From: Mansonella perstans
Taxonomy: Eukaryota > Nematoda > Chromadorea > Rhabditida > Onchocercidae
DNA length: 64,000 nucleotides
Direction of reading: 5' to 3'
Assembly: GCA_037074765.1 (NCBI GenBank)
Contig: JBAMDO010000144.1
Span: 62,001 to 126,000 of the forward strand
Part shown: positions 10,551 through 23,900 of the stretch, in pieces
How the letters are laid out: the number at the start of each line of letters is the position of its first letter
Position numbering within the stretch: the stretch's first letter is position 1
The notes under the pieces: generated by a model
Told to the model about the DNA's origin: nothing
Databases searched by the model: none
The model's input: the letters and a program-made list of their open reading frames with translations, nothing else
Program-made: the position numbers and the translations under genes

Positions 10551-13198
10551 TATTTTTGGAGAAAAAAATTTTGAAATTTTTCTCAAGATTATTTTCGAGA
10601 TTTTATTTTTCAGATGACATTTTGCTATACTGTGCAATCACTTTGATGGAAAAGTGATGCAAAATCCTACAAAGAAAGAAAACATTAAAAAACTGAAAAT
10701 GGGACTATATTCATGCACATTAAACATTAAACTGTAATAAAAGAGGAAAATATTAACAGTGGTTTTCCATCTTACTTTCCCATCTCATTTAAATAACTTC
10801 TAAAATAGAAATCAATTGAAATGAATAAATGAAACTTCTCAATAAAAAAGTTGCATTTGGTAAATAAGGTCATTGAACAATGAATGAAGCGATCAATAGG
10901 AAATGAAAAAAACAGATTATGCTGATGGACAAAAAAGCTAAGAATGAGGAAGTAAGGGAATAAAAAGAACGCAAGGTCAATGAGATAACCACAAGTGAAA
11001 TGAGTTACTTAAAAAGAAAAAAACAACTGTAGTAAATTTTTCAGAATAAGAAGTTGCAATAATATCTAAATTTGAAGTGAAAAAGCCTCTTCATGCCTAT
11101 TAAAATAAAGCGTTCCAAAAATTTGAACTTTGACCCTTTATTCATTCTTCTTTTTATGCAGAAAAACAAATTCTTTCATGATAGGTGAGGAAAAAATAAA
11201 TAAATTAGGGAGACAGTCTAATATTTCAAATAATGGTTACTTTGATAATCGATATTTTGATTATTTATGTTGTTAAAAATGACTGTTTCCTTCATGATAG
11301 ATAAGAAAGGATCCATCAAGAATGCGTTATCATAAATGATAGGTAACCAAGCGTCAATCAAAACATTGCAAAAGATGGACAGCCATGACCATAAGGGCGC
11401 TATCTCAGTGATTTTCTTCGTGACATGTTATTCTTCCTATCTTCTATGGTTCAATGTGTACTGGAAAAGACTCAAATAGATTTCAAGTTTTATGAAATAA
11501 TTCTAAAACTTGTTTCAATTGAACAGTGCAGGAATAAGCTAGTTGAAGTTCTTAAGTTTATTAAATACGCTTATTAAATTCCCGCCTTGAAAAACATAAA
11601 CTGTTGAATTCCGATAAAATTGAAACAAAAATCCAATGCAGTGCTTCCAATTGATGAATTTTATTCGCTTTCGAAAATTTTTGAAAAATCTCGTGATTAT
11701 TCGCAAAATTTATTACAGCGATTAAATAAAAAAACAAGAAAATCATTGATTTTGTCGATTTTGATTCTCAGAAGAGGTACAGTATTAAAAAATTATAACA
11801 TTTGCTAATCAATAAGTCAAGATAATTTTTATAGAGAAAATAGATCTAGTTGAACCCGCAGAACAACGAAGAGGCGCATAAAATTTACGATGATTGATAT
11901 CAGGAAATTAAAGAAGGGTTCCAAGTTGTAAACAAAAATAAAAACTAGATTTTTCCAGAAATGTAGAGGACGAAAAAAAGAAGTTATGTGAGCTATAGTC
12001 AAATGAGGAAATGTTAAGGTTAGAAGTCACCTTGGCAACAGATGCAAAAAAAATGAGTGTCGATTTGGCTTGATTTGAACAATTATTAGCCATATAAAGT
12101 GAAAGAAATATATAATATATCTGAAGGACTGGTAGAAAATGAAACTCTAACAGGTGTGCATGCGTGCTTATGTGTGACAAAAACAATGTCATGTATCTTG
12201 AAAATATTGACAATTTCAACTCCACTTCTGTTTTGGAAGTATTCGAAGGAACAAAGATTTCATCATATTGTGGGGCGAAATAGTGCAACAGTACATCAAA
12301 AAAAGCAATAATATTAGAATAGTTTATTTGTTCATCAAAAAAATCAAAGTTCACTTCCCTTAACGATGTAAACATCAAAAAACCTAAAGTGTGAGAAATA
12401 AAATGAGAAACGACGAAAATTCTGATTGAAAAAGAAAGGCTTATACTTCAAAAATCCAATTACAAAAATCCTGAAGCAAAGATTTGAAACAGATAATTTC
12501 ATTAGTTCATTGCTCTATTTTGAGAAAATAATTTGAAATCTATTAAAAGAGAAAACTGTGGTGAAAATCGATTCAAAATGACCACTGACTGTCGAAATGA
12601 CGAATTTTGCTGCAATATCGTTATATTGCAGTGATATAAAATATGCGGAAAGAGAAAAGTAGACAGACATTTCATTCTAAAATGCTACTTGCAAATGTAA
12701 ATGACAACAGGTGTGCCGTCATTTGAGGAACAAAATTTCATTCACAAAATTTGGGTAGACTTATCTAACGAGTGATCTCCATCTCAATCATATTTCATAG
12801 GCATCGTCAATAAATTCCCATTGCTTTATTTACAGCAACAATTATCTCATATATCTTAAATCTGTTAAAAAAAATAAGATAATATCAATTTATACATTTA
12901 GGTTAAAAACTATTGCAGTTCTACAAATTTTACAAATATGAGATAACTTAAAACAGCAGTTTATTTATTGAATATGATTGGAACAAAAAGGGCCTGGCTC
13001 CAACTGTGCTACAATTTTCAGTACTTATCATAATAAATTTTAATTAGTTCGATGATTTTTTAAGTATTGATTACTGAATTAAAAATCAATCCATGTATCA
13101 AAGGCAATAGCAACAACTATTTCAAAAACCAACACACTTTATCCGGATAAATCAGCAAAGTTAACATATAAAATTCACATATGACAGCAATCTTATTG
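10551..13198. other. Intergenic gap between the two Clc-like genes; A-rich + strand, possibly a decayed gene
   Basis: No intact gene is visible. From about 10860 to 12600 the + strand is rich in A. It contains stretches that read like lysine/glutamate-rich coiled-coil protein, broken by single stop codons and frame changes. Examples are a run starting KKQIMLMDKKAKNEE near 10907, SDFLRDMLFFLSS near 11407, and KILIEKERLILQKSNYKN near 12416. This could be a relic gene, but A-rich DNA gives Lys/Asn/Glu-rich translations by chance. Confidence 0.3.
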
Positions 13199-14926
13199 TC
13201 ATTTCCGGTGTTTTTGAGGCAGTTCAGGTAGGGCACGCATTGCGAAAAATTCTTCCTGAGGATGACGATGTTGGTAAGCCTGAAATCTTAATCACGCTCA
13301 TTATGCATTTGTTGCGAAATTCAAAAATAAGTAAATAGATAAGAAGCAAAGCTAACAAAATCACAAAAAGGCCGCCGAAAAAAAAATAATAAATTTCTGG
13401 GAACAAAATGTTGAAAGTAAGCAACAGAAAACGCTAGATGGATAAACAAGTTCACAAATGACTTACTAACCTGATTTACTGAAAAAGTATTTTGTCTTGG
13501 TGTCCATGTTGAATTGCTATTTTCAGCTGACCGATAAAGCATTATCATATAGGCCAATGAGAACAGGAAAGATAGTATCAGTAAAACAGAATCGATGAGA
13601 TGCAAAAAATATGAATAACCAACATGCTTCTGAACTTATAATTGTATCCTCAAATTGATCCATATCATCGACAACTTTCTGATATCTATCATAAATCAAT
13701 AACACTTACCTCATAAATGCCACTAACGCTAACATGATAGAACCTATACTCGAGCATATGAGCAAAGACTTGAAATGTTATATTACAACCAATATTGATT
13801 AGCGCTGAAATAAAGTATTTAATAAACCGTTAATCAATACAAACAAAATAAATAAATAAAAATGGCAAGAAAAATTGCAAACCGGAAAGACCAATAGCAA
13901 TGGTAAACAAAAATTGAGCACTTCTGTTAACGTCTTCTGACTGCGAATAACAAAAGCAAATCATTGCAAAAAGAATCAAAAATTGGCCAAGTAATAATAT
14001 GTACAGTAAAGTATGCTGCCAGTCTAAAATTCCTTATCATTATGTATTAAGTGATGAATAAGTTAATTAATTAAAATTGCTGAAATCATTTGAAGAAAAA
14101 GCAATAGGGCAGAGTGATAAGTATGAGGAGGACAGGAACGCATATAAATATAATTATAGGATTTAGGAGCCAAGATTATGAACTAACCATAGAATGCAGG
14201 TGTACGAATACTGACCAGTTGTGGGTTTGTGTAAAAATCAACATCAGTCTTGGTAAATGCATAAGTACATGAGATCATTCCAGATGGTCTATGAAATAAA
14301 TAGGCAAATTATATGAATTAACAAAAAAGGCGTTTCTAAACGAAGGCTGAGAATTTCAGATCTTGAATTACATAGTGCCGTCAAATTTATGATAAGCTAT
14401 GAAATTCCATGCGCTTTTTACTTTTAAATGATAATTAATTCATGCTTTATATGCACAATTTCAGATCAATTTTAAATAGAGTTCTAAAAAAAAATTGATT
14501 AGTATTTTACCTCGTTTGACAGTTCATCCATAACCCGCTCTGTATCCATTGCTGCAATTCCCGAACATAAACTACCTAAGAGAATTTTATTAACTAATTC
14601 TTTCAAAGATAATTTCTGTCATTTCTCTTTTCCATTAACGGTTTTTTTACCGATTTATTTAAAAGCGAAAAGAAAAGAAATTATCCGAAGTTTCAGTAAC
14701 ATTAGCTTAGGGCTTCATTACTGATGTTAAAATCTTAAAAAATATAGTAAAACATTTGGATTTGATTTTTCGAAAATCTAACACTTTAATTATCATTCTT
14801 TGAAGGTGAAATTCTAAAATGATTCACCTGCCATGCTGGTGTTGCCAGTGCTACAAAATTGATGATCGTTCCGATCAGTGCAATGATAAATGAAGGAATT
14901 TGTAGTGCTGCACGTGCAGATACCAT
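13199..14926 (-). CDS. Clc-like (claudin-type) tetraspan membrane protein B
   Basis: Seven minus-strand exons (14828-14926, 14511-14575, 14188-14288, 13883-14023, 13710-13804, 13471-13629, 13199-13279) keep phase throughout and give 246 aa. Exon 1 is a short N-terminus and first helix ending TPAWQ. Exon 2 carries IQSGLWMNCQTR, the claudin-like loop signature. Exon 4 (DWQHTLLYILL) and exon 5 supply helices 2 and 3. Exon 6 opens KHVGYSYFLHL, helix 4. The tail is hydrophilic (YQHRHPQEEFF) and ends LPQKHRK. Helix positions and the motifs TPAWQ, QSGLWM and YGYS/VGYS are shared with gene A to the left. Gene B splits the loop region over more exons than A. A role at cell junctions or as an accessory membrane protein is inferred from the family only. 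Confidence 0.85.
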
Positions 14927-17809
14927 TGAGAGAGTATAACTTACGAGATTTGTGATGAAGAAACAATGATTAGTCTTTAGAATATTTTATAGGTACTGTA
15001 ACTACAAATAGTAATACTAGGAGGTTTCAGTTTTGACATCTGTGAACGTAGCTTGGCTATAGTATTTAAATTAAGCTAGTAGACCCGCAAGTATATCGAA
15101 TGTTGTCGTAATAATCTGAAAATTTCGATAAATTGATACCAAATTTATCATCTATTTTGATGTAAATGAACGAGTACGTTGAAATGTCATAAAGTAAGCA
15201 AATAATCAAGATCAGGATTTTAAAAAAAAGGCCTACAAAATCATATTGAAAACGAGACATGGAAGAATTTTCCGGATAGGTAAGGGATAGATAGCAGCAC
15301 ATTTCACTGTTTAACACAACAACTACAATCAATTTAATGATCCATGAAAAAGCGGTAAGGATTATCTTCTTGAACAAAACCGATGCAAGAAATCAATCGA
15401 TGATATCTTGCAAAAATAGAGATTTAAAAATTTCAAATTCTCAGGTAGATGTAAATTTAAGAGCAATGCTTGTTGAACAGGTTTTTGCGCGGTGCACTCA
15501 TCCAGATACCCATTGAAATCATTGCTATGTGTGGGACAAACATCATTAAATCGTTGGGAAAAATTTTCAAACCTTTATGTGTACAGTGAAAATCGATTGT
15601 CAACCACTTCCCTTCACTTCCTGCTGCTCCGCAAATTGTTGTCAAGGACGAAGTTCCACTATTATTTGTTACCAGCATGTAGCTGTGCTGTTAAACTTGA
15701 TCGATTAGAGACAATAATGGAAATGTCTTAGCTTATAGATTAATGGATTTGTTACTCCTGAAATTTTATCAAAAGCAAAAATGGATATGATGGAAGGTTT
15801 AAATTTTATTATATTTAAACTTCATCGATTTAAAAATCCCATATTAACAAATACCGATAGTTGTAACCAAAGGATTTCAAGAGATTTTTCAATCTTTTGA
15901 AATATAAAAATATGATATCAGTTCTTCATTTTTCCGCAGATTGAATTATGCGAAAGCGAAATCGATTAACTAATCTCAGTGTTTGGTGTTAAAATAATTG
16001 CTTAGCAAGGGCCATCAAAAAACCAAAAAAAAATTTCCTAAGACTGCTAATTATCAGTGATGTATACTTGATATTGTAGCTATTATATTACGCAGTGGGT
16101 AACCCATTTATATTAGTATCAACAAATTTACCTGCGACACTTTAAGATGTTAATATATGTGATAGATATGGGATAATCTTGCTAGGAAAACAAAAGTAAC
16201 AGATGGAATTATGGAAGGATGTCATTGATAATACGTAATCTATAGTGGATGGTGTATACCATCGTTTCTTTTTGCAAGAGTTCAGGAGTAATATTATTTG
16301 AGAGTTGAAAAAGGAAATGAAAGAGCTCAGTAAAAGGTAACTTTTGCTCCTTCCGTCAAGAAAGATGGAAGATTTCAAAAATAGGAAAGAACTGCTGTTA
16401 TAATAATTTTCTGTAAGAAAAATGGCAGTATGGTATGAACAAAGAGAACGTTTTTAGTTGAAACAACAAAACTTACATGTTCAATATAACAGAGTATTTC
16501 ATAAAAATTAGTAAAATTTAAAATTTCTAAAAAATTCTGCACAAATGGACTGATTTTGAAACTCATTAACGTTGGTACACACTCTGACTTAGTAAACTCA
16601 TGGAAGCATATTCAACTCATTTTAACGTAATAAACAATACTATCTGTTACAGATACGGAAAATAAGTTTCCTTAGATTATTACTTAGCATATTTTTAAAA
16701 TTCAGCAAAGTTTTTGACAGAATTATTGCACACACAAATACACAAACACGCATACAATACATACACGTACACAAATACGACAGTTATTAATGTACGGTCA
16801 GAAAATGGGGTTTAAATTAAAAAAAAAATTCATCCAAATTTCAAGTAGGGACGGTTAATTATTAAAACTCAATTGCGCATAATAGATCTTAGTGGCTCAC
16901 TCACGAGATTTTCCAGCGAGTAATACTAACAGTACTCGTTAAAATTGTCTCAGGAATATGCGATTTCATATTTTCCGAACTCTTTTATAAAAAGAACTTT
17001 TTGTTAATTGGTGCTATTACATTAGTGGAAATGTCTTGTAATAATTACTTAGCAAATAATTAGCGTCTGTGAATATTATTGAAGATGCAATTCATTTCTC
17101 TATATCCTTTCTAAATCTTTTATCCTAAAAATTTTTGTCTTCTAATATTTTATCAAATCATTTAAGTTCCAAATTTAAAAATAACATATTGAATAACAGA
17201 TCATGAAACCGGTGATATCATAGTTAATTTGAAGGCTAGAATCTTATGCGATATTGTTTCTGGAAAAACCAACACAATAATTGTGGGCAACTTTCTTTTT
17301 TCAATTAATTCTTATCAGTTGATTTAAGTTGAACATATAAAGTGTAAATAATGTATCTTATTTTTGTTATATATCAAGAAAACTGGATATTGGATCGATT
17401 GTTTTTGAATTTACATCACTTCTGTTTCAATTATTTTATAGTCTTCAAAATATACTCACATGCTCAAGCCACTCCATCACATTTCTCCTACTATAATTTT
17501 TTTTCCTTAGGCCGTAACATCGCTCCGAAACTGAATTTAACAAGATAAAAGAAATCCACGTCCGCCATCTGTTCATAAATTCATGACTTTAATCATATGG
17601 ACTAGGGCGATGCTTGTTTTTTTTTCTGTTAAATGAAATTAATAAAATACAAATTTTTAAAAATTTCTTGTCATTCCAAATTCAATAAAACTTTGGTTCT
17701 CATTTTGAAAATTCGTTTCGATTAAAACGATAAAGATATGGAAGAGAGATTCGTTCAATGGAATTCCGACTCGTTTTAAAATAAAAAAAAAATAAGTTCC
17801 GGAAACATC
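14927..17809. other. Intergenic region upstream of Clc-like gene B
   Basis: Mostly featureless AT-rich DNA. One possible minus-strand exon is listed separately (15523-15684). A short stretch near 16731-16780 is rich in CA dinucleotides. No gene could be supported. Confidence 0.4.
15523..15684 (-). CDS. Possible orphan exon, function unknown
   Basis: On the minus strand an acceptor-like TTTAACAG is followed by an open frame of about 54 codons. It contains two Cys-bearing motifs (TTICGAAGSEGKW, DFHCTHKG) and a hydrophobic end (MFVPHIAMISM), and stops at a good donor (ATGG|GTATCT). Its composition is less AT-rich than the surroundings. I could not find phase-compatible partner exons with a start or stop, and I do not recognise the family. 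It may be an exon of a small gene, a relic, or chance. Confidence 0.25.
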
Positions 17810-17944
17810 ATGACTAATCATTGCCCATCATCCGCCCATTTAATGTCAAAATCAGACGACATACGAAATCTTTTTTTGGCTATTGGCAATTTTAGTCATG
17901 TTCTATTCTTACTACTACTGTCATCACAAACAGAAAGTCAAGAA
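17810..17944 (+). CDS. Possible signal-peptide-encoding first exon (unplaced)
   Basis: An ATG at 17810 opens 45 codons that end exactly at a strong donor (CAAGAA|GTAAGT). The N-terminal part is polar. A hydrophobic core (LFLAIGNFSHVLFLLLLSS) follows, like a secretion signal, and a second in-frame Met lies at codon 12. The exon ends in phase 0. The nearest good downstream acceptor (20938) would need phase 2 for the frame of the next gene, so they do not join directly. It may need an unseen intermediate exon or may not be real. Confidence 0.3.
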
Positions 17945-20937
17945 GTAAGTGGAAAAATGATATGTTCGAAAAAATTTTAATTCAAAAATTTTGGAGTATA
18001 GGTATGTTTTCGTTTATTTTTCTAATTAATTATTGAATATATTTGTGTGTTTTAATTACTTCTGTTAAAGTTATCACTCTCATTCGATCCAATTGAAATT
18101 GTTAACTATAAAAGTAGCGATGGACGGTATGATAATTGTCATAACTAAACATACCGTCTAATAGCAACTTGTTTAATTCTTTAATTTCGTGAAAAATCAA
18201 CTTCCAAAAGATTTAGAAATTTAATTCACTTATTCTACTGTTTAATTTACTATTGAAAGAATAAACCGGAAATTTTGATGCTTCCAAAATCTTAGGCAGT
18301 AAGATTGGAATCTACAATAAATTTGCGATAATAATACCAAACATTAATTAGTAAATTTCGATTTTCTGAAAAAGATCAATGTGAAAAAGCCTTGATAATT
18401 GGAGTGAATTAGAACTCTATGCTTGGATTGCACTGAATTGTCTCTACCTATGTAAACGTAATCTAAAACTCAGCTATCAAAAAAATTTGAAAAGTTTTCA
18501 GAAACTTGTTAAAAGACTAAAACTGCGAAAGTGTTAGAAAAAGATTGGGATTATCAAATTTCGTGTTACTTTGTACAAAAGAAACTTAAAGCGAGTCAAA
18601 TAAAAGACGCATAGAATCGAAAATTTTCAATTTGCATTTTCAGCACATTGTCCGAAATATTTACGATACAAGCTTGCAATATTTTCATTCTAATATAAAA
18701 TATTGAAAAGATAATTTTCATTCTCATGCGCTACAATGAAAAATTAGGATTTGAAAAAAATTTTTGAAGAAATTTCTAGCATTTCGTTTCACCTTCGTTA
18801 AAAAATATAGCAACATCCAGAGGAATTACCGCACGGCACAGAAAATCTCAGCAATTACCCATCCAGATTGTTTTGTCTTTGCAAAAATAACATACAGCAA
18901 ATGAATATCGTCTTTTAAATTTAAAATTAAAAGTTGATTTAAAATTTGTGTCATTCGAAATGAAGGCTATAATTTCAATTCGAGTGTGAATTTCAATTCG
19001 AACCCAAAATCCTTCGTGTAAGCAAGCTGTGGTAATGATGCAGTTATAAGAAGTTATATGGAAAGCTATCTTCGTCCCCAAGAGAATTAACAACGATTTA
19101 TGAATTTCTAACTTAAGAAAAGCAGAAAGCCTGACCAATATCAAGTTGCTAGCTTCTGATATACACATGCACACACATACACGCACATACATCTACATTA
19201 TACGCATACACATATACACACAAAGATGTATATATGAATGACGCAGATAGAATGAACACTACAAATACAATTTTTTGTTGCTTTGAAGGTCATTCTGGTT
19301 GAAAATTATGCTTCATTTTCAAGTACATCGTTTAAAGATTCAATGTATGCTATTTTCTTGCTCGTCAATTTGTCTCTCAATAACAATATTTTCGCTTTGC
19401 TGGTTAGGCGTCAGTCTAAGTCTTTCCATTTCAAACTTTTCATCTTTGAGACACTGAATTTATGTAATTATATGATTTGCAAAATTACCATAAAACAATT
19501 CCAAGAGCAACGAAACTGCGTAAGTTTTACACTTAATAAAGAGGAGAAATGGATCAAAACTATCGTTGGAATTTACATTATGTATAACTCATTCTTTTTT
19601 TTGAAAAAATATAAATGACGGCATTTGCTGATTTTTTTTTCAACTTTAGCATTCTTACAATTTCAGCTTCCCTATGGGAAATACAAAATTTATTCTTTAA
19701 TCTGCCGATATGTGACGTGATGAAAAAGTACAATGGTGTTTTTAAATTGTGCCATTTATTTGAATTAAATAAATTGTAAAATTGCATATACATATACAAT
19801 GGACAAAATGTAAAAATATGATAAAAAGAACAACGTGACATATTGATTTTATTGTTTTATAAAATTCAAATTTATTGGTTGTGTATTATTTTGTTTTAAA
19901 TTTTCATCTATAAAATATCACAGTATGCAATTTCTGTCATATCGATAAAATTTATTTTGAGTTAACAGTAATTTCTCATAATTCAGCAAGAAATACTTCG
20001 TTAGCTACACTGTTTTAAGATGAGCAAATTAGTTTATAGAAATTTACCGTCAACTTGGAATGATTATTTTTATGATAATCACCTATCTTAAAGCATTGTT
20101 ATTACTAAGTTATTAATTATTATTATTAGGTTAAGAAGCTACTCATCTTCCTATCCAATTAGATATCAAATTCTGGACGTATCAAATATGTACCAGGATT
20201 TGATATCTAATTGGTGTTTGCTATGAAACAAATGGTTCATTATTGAACTGATAATAAATCAAAGCTTTCATTGTTGAATTATTGTTAAGCTAAATTGTAG
20301 AAGTACGAAGTACTGGAAAGAAGCACAATTCCATAAGAATCCGGGAAGAGACGGCCGGAAGGAGAAGGATGTAACAAACTGATGGTTCCAAAAAATCGAT
20401 CATGGAGTATGCGACCCACAAAGCACATAAATGCTTCATTAATTGCCCAACTAATTTCTATATTATCTTTCATATCACATCACTTACTTCCAGCATTTGC
20501 ATAAATAACACGTACGCAGTGATTCAGTTCAGAATCGGACACTATCTGTCTATTCATCAGATTTACTTTCTGCTAGTAACTCATCATTATGTTTCTTCAT
20601 TCATTTATTTATTCATCGATTGTTGTTGTGAAACAATTTTAACTTATTTATAGATTGTCTTCATGACAATTACAAAAGAAATTTTTTTCCTTTGAATTTA
20701 TCACATACAGTACCCTATGTTTGTTAAGATTTCAATCATTTGATTGTGATTTAATAGCAAAAACACAAATTATATTTAGATGTTTTAAATCAGTTATCGT
20801 TAGCATTAATTATTGCACTCTTTCCAGTTGAATTTATATGATTGTTGAAGTACGATATTCAGAAAGTGCCAAAAAAGTTTATAATTTTATGTCAATTAAT
20901 TATTAATTGTTGCTAGTCATGTGTATAATAATTGCAG
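17945..20937. other. Long AT-rich stretch without a supported gene
   Basis: No coding exon was recognised. It contains CA/TA-rich simple sequence near 19160-19225 and a striking 60-bp inverted repeat at 20155-20214, listed separately. Open frames here (for example 19283-19618 and 18848-19192) lack homology and splice context. Confidence 0.4.
20155..20214. repeat. 60-bp near-perfect inverted repeat (hairpin)
   Basis: The left arm 20155-20176 (CCAATTAGATATCAAATTCT plus GG) pairs with the right arm 20193-20214 across a 16-base loop. Of 22 positions only one is not a Watson-Crick pair, and as RNA it would be a G-U wobble. The size is like a microRNA precursor foldback. It could equally be a small inverted-repeat element or a replication palindrome. 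No flanking target-site duplication was seen. Confidence 0.8.
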
Positions 20938-20938
20938 T
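20929..20938 (+). promoter_or_regulatory. Likely trans-splice acceptor before the unknown membrane-protein gene
   Basis: TAATTGCAG ends at 20938, only 12 bases before the ATG at 20951. The short spacing is typical of nematode spliced-leader addition sites. Use of the site is inferred. Confidence 0.4.
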
Positions 20939-20950
20939 TTAATCGGCGAG

Positions 20951-23900
20951 ATGTTTATGCCAGATGTAATATCATCGGATTCGGTCAATCCAACATCTCT
21001 GTTAAGTCCAAGTTCCGGAAACATTTTGATGTTGTTGAACGTTTTGTATACTCCAGGCTTTGCTCTTCACACTCCCAATCTTCCATTACTAAATGGTCAG
21101 TTTATATAAACATAGAATTTGTTTGTTTTTTCAGTGAACAGAAGCTATCTAAGGGTGCTTAGTGGTTCACTTGAAAATCTCTTTTCATGATGCCTTAAAA
21201 CAGTATCACTCATATTACTATTATAACACTTTTCTGAACTCGTAAGATTTCTTGATCTGGTAAAAATTTATGCAAAACTGAAATGTTTAAAAAGGTCCAG
21301 GCAGCAAATAGATTCTTGTGAATTACAAATCAGAGCTTTCATGAATTTAGTTGGATTGGAAGTGTTATAAACTGTTCTTTTCGGGAACATAACTGTTCTT
21401 TTCGTCATCAGATTTCATAAAGTTCATTTTTTTAAATCCCAATTTTATGCCAATAACACAAAATATGAATGAAAATTAAAATTTAATAAATACCTATACC
21501 TCTTTTTTCCTTTTAAGGTTTCGAAGATATTTTCCGCTTAAGTAGAGAAGGCTGAAAAGTTAAAAAATTAAATATGAAATTCTTATATTTTTTGACAAAT
21601 TTTTTCATTGAGAATCTTTAAAAATAAAATTTGTCAGCTAAGTATTTCAAGAGAAACAATAAGTTGCTTGCAACCACAAATTATTGATTATTTTTTAAAC
21701 AAGGCAAAAAAAGTACGGATAGCTATAATAGTTACAATTTCTTAACCTATAAAAGAAATTTCAAACAGCGGCTGGAGGAAATTTCAAACTGTCTTGATAC
21801 TAACTTTATACTAATACTAATAATAGATCTAGTGGATTTCGTTAACAAATCTTGCAAATCTCAGCATATCGGCAGCAAAACTTTAACACAAGTTCCTTTC
21901 ATCATTAATTCATATAATCTCAATAATTCGTAGGATGTAGGTTTCAAAAACTATCAGATTGTTGATGAAAGTTAGCAAAAAATTTTTCAACTTAGGAAAT
22001 TTATAAATCTGTATCACTCAAAAAGATCTAACCCAATATATATGATCAGTCAAAATTGTTAATTATAAACCTTTAGTTTGCATTGTTTTGTTTTCCATCT
22101 GTCGTGGACCCTAAATTATTTTTATCCCATATCTCTCCGCCTTTTCATTTTCTTTTATTGTTGTTCTAGCATTGAGTGACGAATGGAAAATAACGTACCA
22201 TTTAAATGCGTTAAGTTCTAAAATACTTGAATCATTTCATAGCTGTGAAGAAAACGTCGGGTAATTTTTTCCCGTTAAAATATCAACCATTCATTCAATA
22301 TCATCTATTCAAAAAATTTGAAAGATGTCGCGTCGAATGAAAAGTTTGTTGTTTATTTCATTTATTGCTTATTACAATGATTAATTGTGTGCTATCACAA
22401 ACCCTTTCTTTTTGCTACTTCATTTTTTGTTTTATTTGAATTTTGCATTTTGTAAATGTTTTTTCCTTTATCTTCAAAAAGTTTTTTTCTTAAAAAAGGA
22501 CAATTATAAATCTGAAATGATCATTCAAAGAAAAATGAGAAAAGGATTAAGAAAAGAAATCGTAAGGGGTTTTTTTTTTTGCTTTCTGAGACGAATCGGA
22601 TTATCATCATTTGCATTAAAATATTCCCGATCAAACAAGAAAATTTTTCTTTTCTTTTTTCCCTTTATTATTAGGTGGAACAATTTGCTTTGGTAGTCCT
22701 AGATTCAGCAAATTCGTAAGTTCATAGAAAAGTATGCAAAAGGTAAAGTTGAATTAACTGGTGAGAGAAAATAATCAAAAATTGAAAGCTCTAGAACGTA
22801 CATATCTTTAACAAAGAAGGTCATAAAAAGTGAAAAAATCATAAATCATGAAATAATGTTAGGCAAAGAAATTTACATGTTGGTCTGAAAATTGCTGTTG
22901 TGCAATTAATAAACTTTGCTAAAACGTTAAAACTCAGCGGTAGGAAAATATATCATTGTGAGCAAAAAGTGTTATATCGTAAAGTTAAAGCTAAGCAAAA
23001 ATGATAAGTAAAGCTTGGCATTAATCACTGCAATCAATTATAATCCAGGACAGTTCAGTGTGATAAACAAAATAAGTTACACTGATATTGTTAACATATT
23101 AAATAAAATGAAAAAGGTCGTTTTAGGTCGTACGATGCATGCATTGTATGCGATCAGTTTTATCATCTATTCGATTACTGATCTATGCGATTGGCTTTTC
23201 GTCTATTTCACTCTTCGTGGCTATGTTACATCATTTCCACTGAAGACTTGGCTTGCTGTGGCACTTGTTTCTACAACAGTTTCTGGCTCTATGCTAACAT
23301 CGCTTTTGTTGGTTGGTCAATTTCATTTAATAATAACTTTTCAATCTCATTACTTTCGAGTTTTTTTTTGATTACTGTTATTTATAACTAGTAATGGATA
23401 ATAAAAGTGGTTAAGAAAATTCAGAAAATAATAAAACATATTATCAGTAATTTTAACTGGAGAAAGATCAGTAAAATTCACTCAGATAATTTTTATGACA
23501 ATAATTGATTATTAATGAAAATGTTGCTGCCAACAACAACAATAATCCATTGCTGATTAAAATTTTACTAAATAAAAAATCATTAATCTGAGGAATAATT
23601 CAATACAGTGAAGCAGTCGAAAAAACAAATACAAAGATTTCTAATTTTGCAGTATCGTTTCTGTAATTACGGCTATCGAACAGGTTGTGAGGTCATCTCA
23701 TCGGACTATCATAGCTGGTTATTCTATTTATGAGAGAGTAATCCGGGTCTTTGTCCACTCACTTGATTTCTAGCCAAGCTTCATTCTAACTTTACAATGT
23801 TATCTCCTAACCAGTTCATTTTATCCTGCCTTGAAATGTAATGGCTAACAGAACACAATGTTCCGTCTTGTGAATTGACCCTAAATCCAATCGATTTTTG

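Noticed and set aside
11908..12378. 156-codon open frame on the minus strand between the Clc-like genes
   Set aside because: Phe/Ser/Leu-rich as expected for the complement of A-rich DNA, with no recognisable motif, start context or splice partners.
15066..15377. 103-codon hydrophobic minus-strand frame
   Set aside because: Ile/Tyr/Phe-rich as AT-rich DNA gives by chance; no start or acceptor in the right phase and no link to the exon-like island at 15523-15684 could be made.
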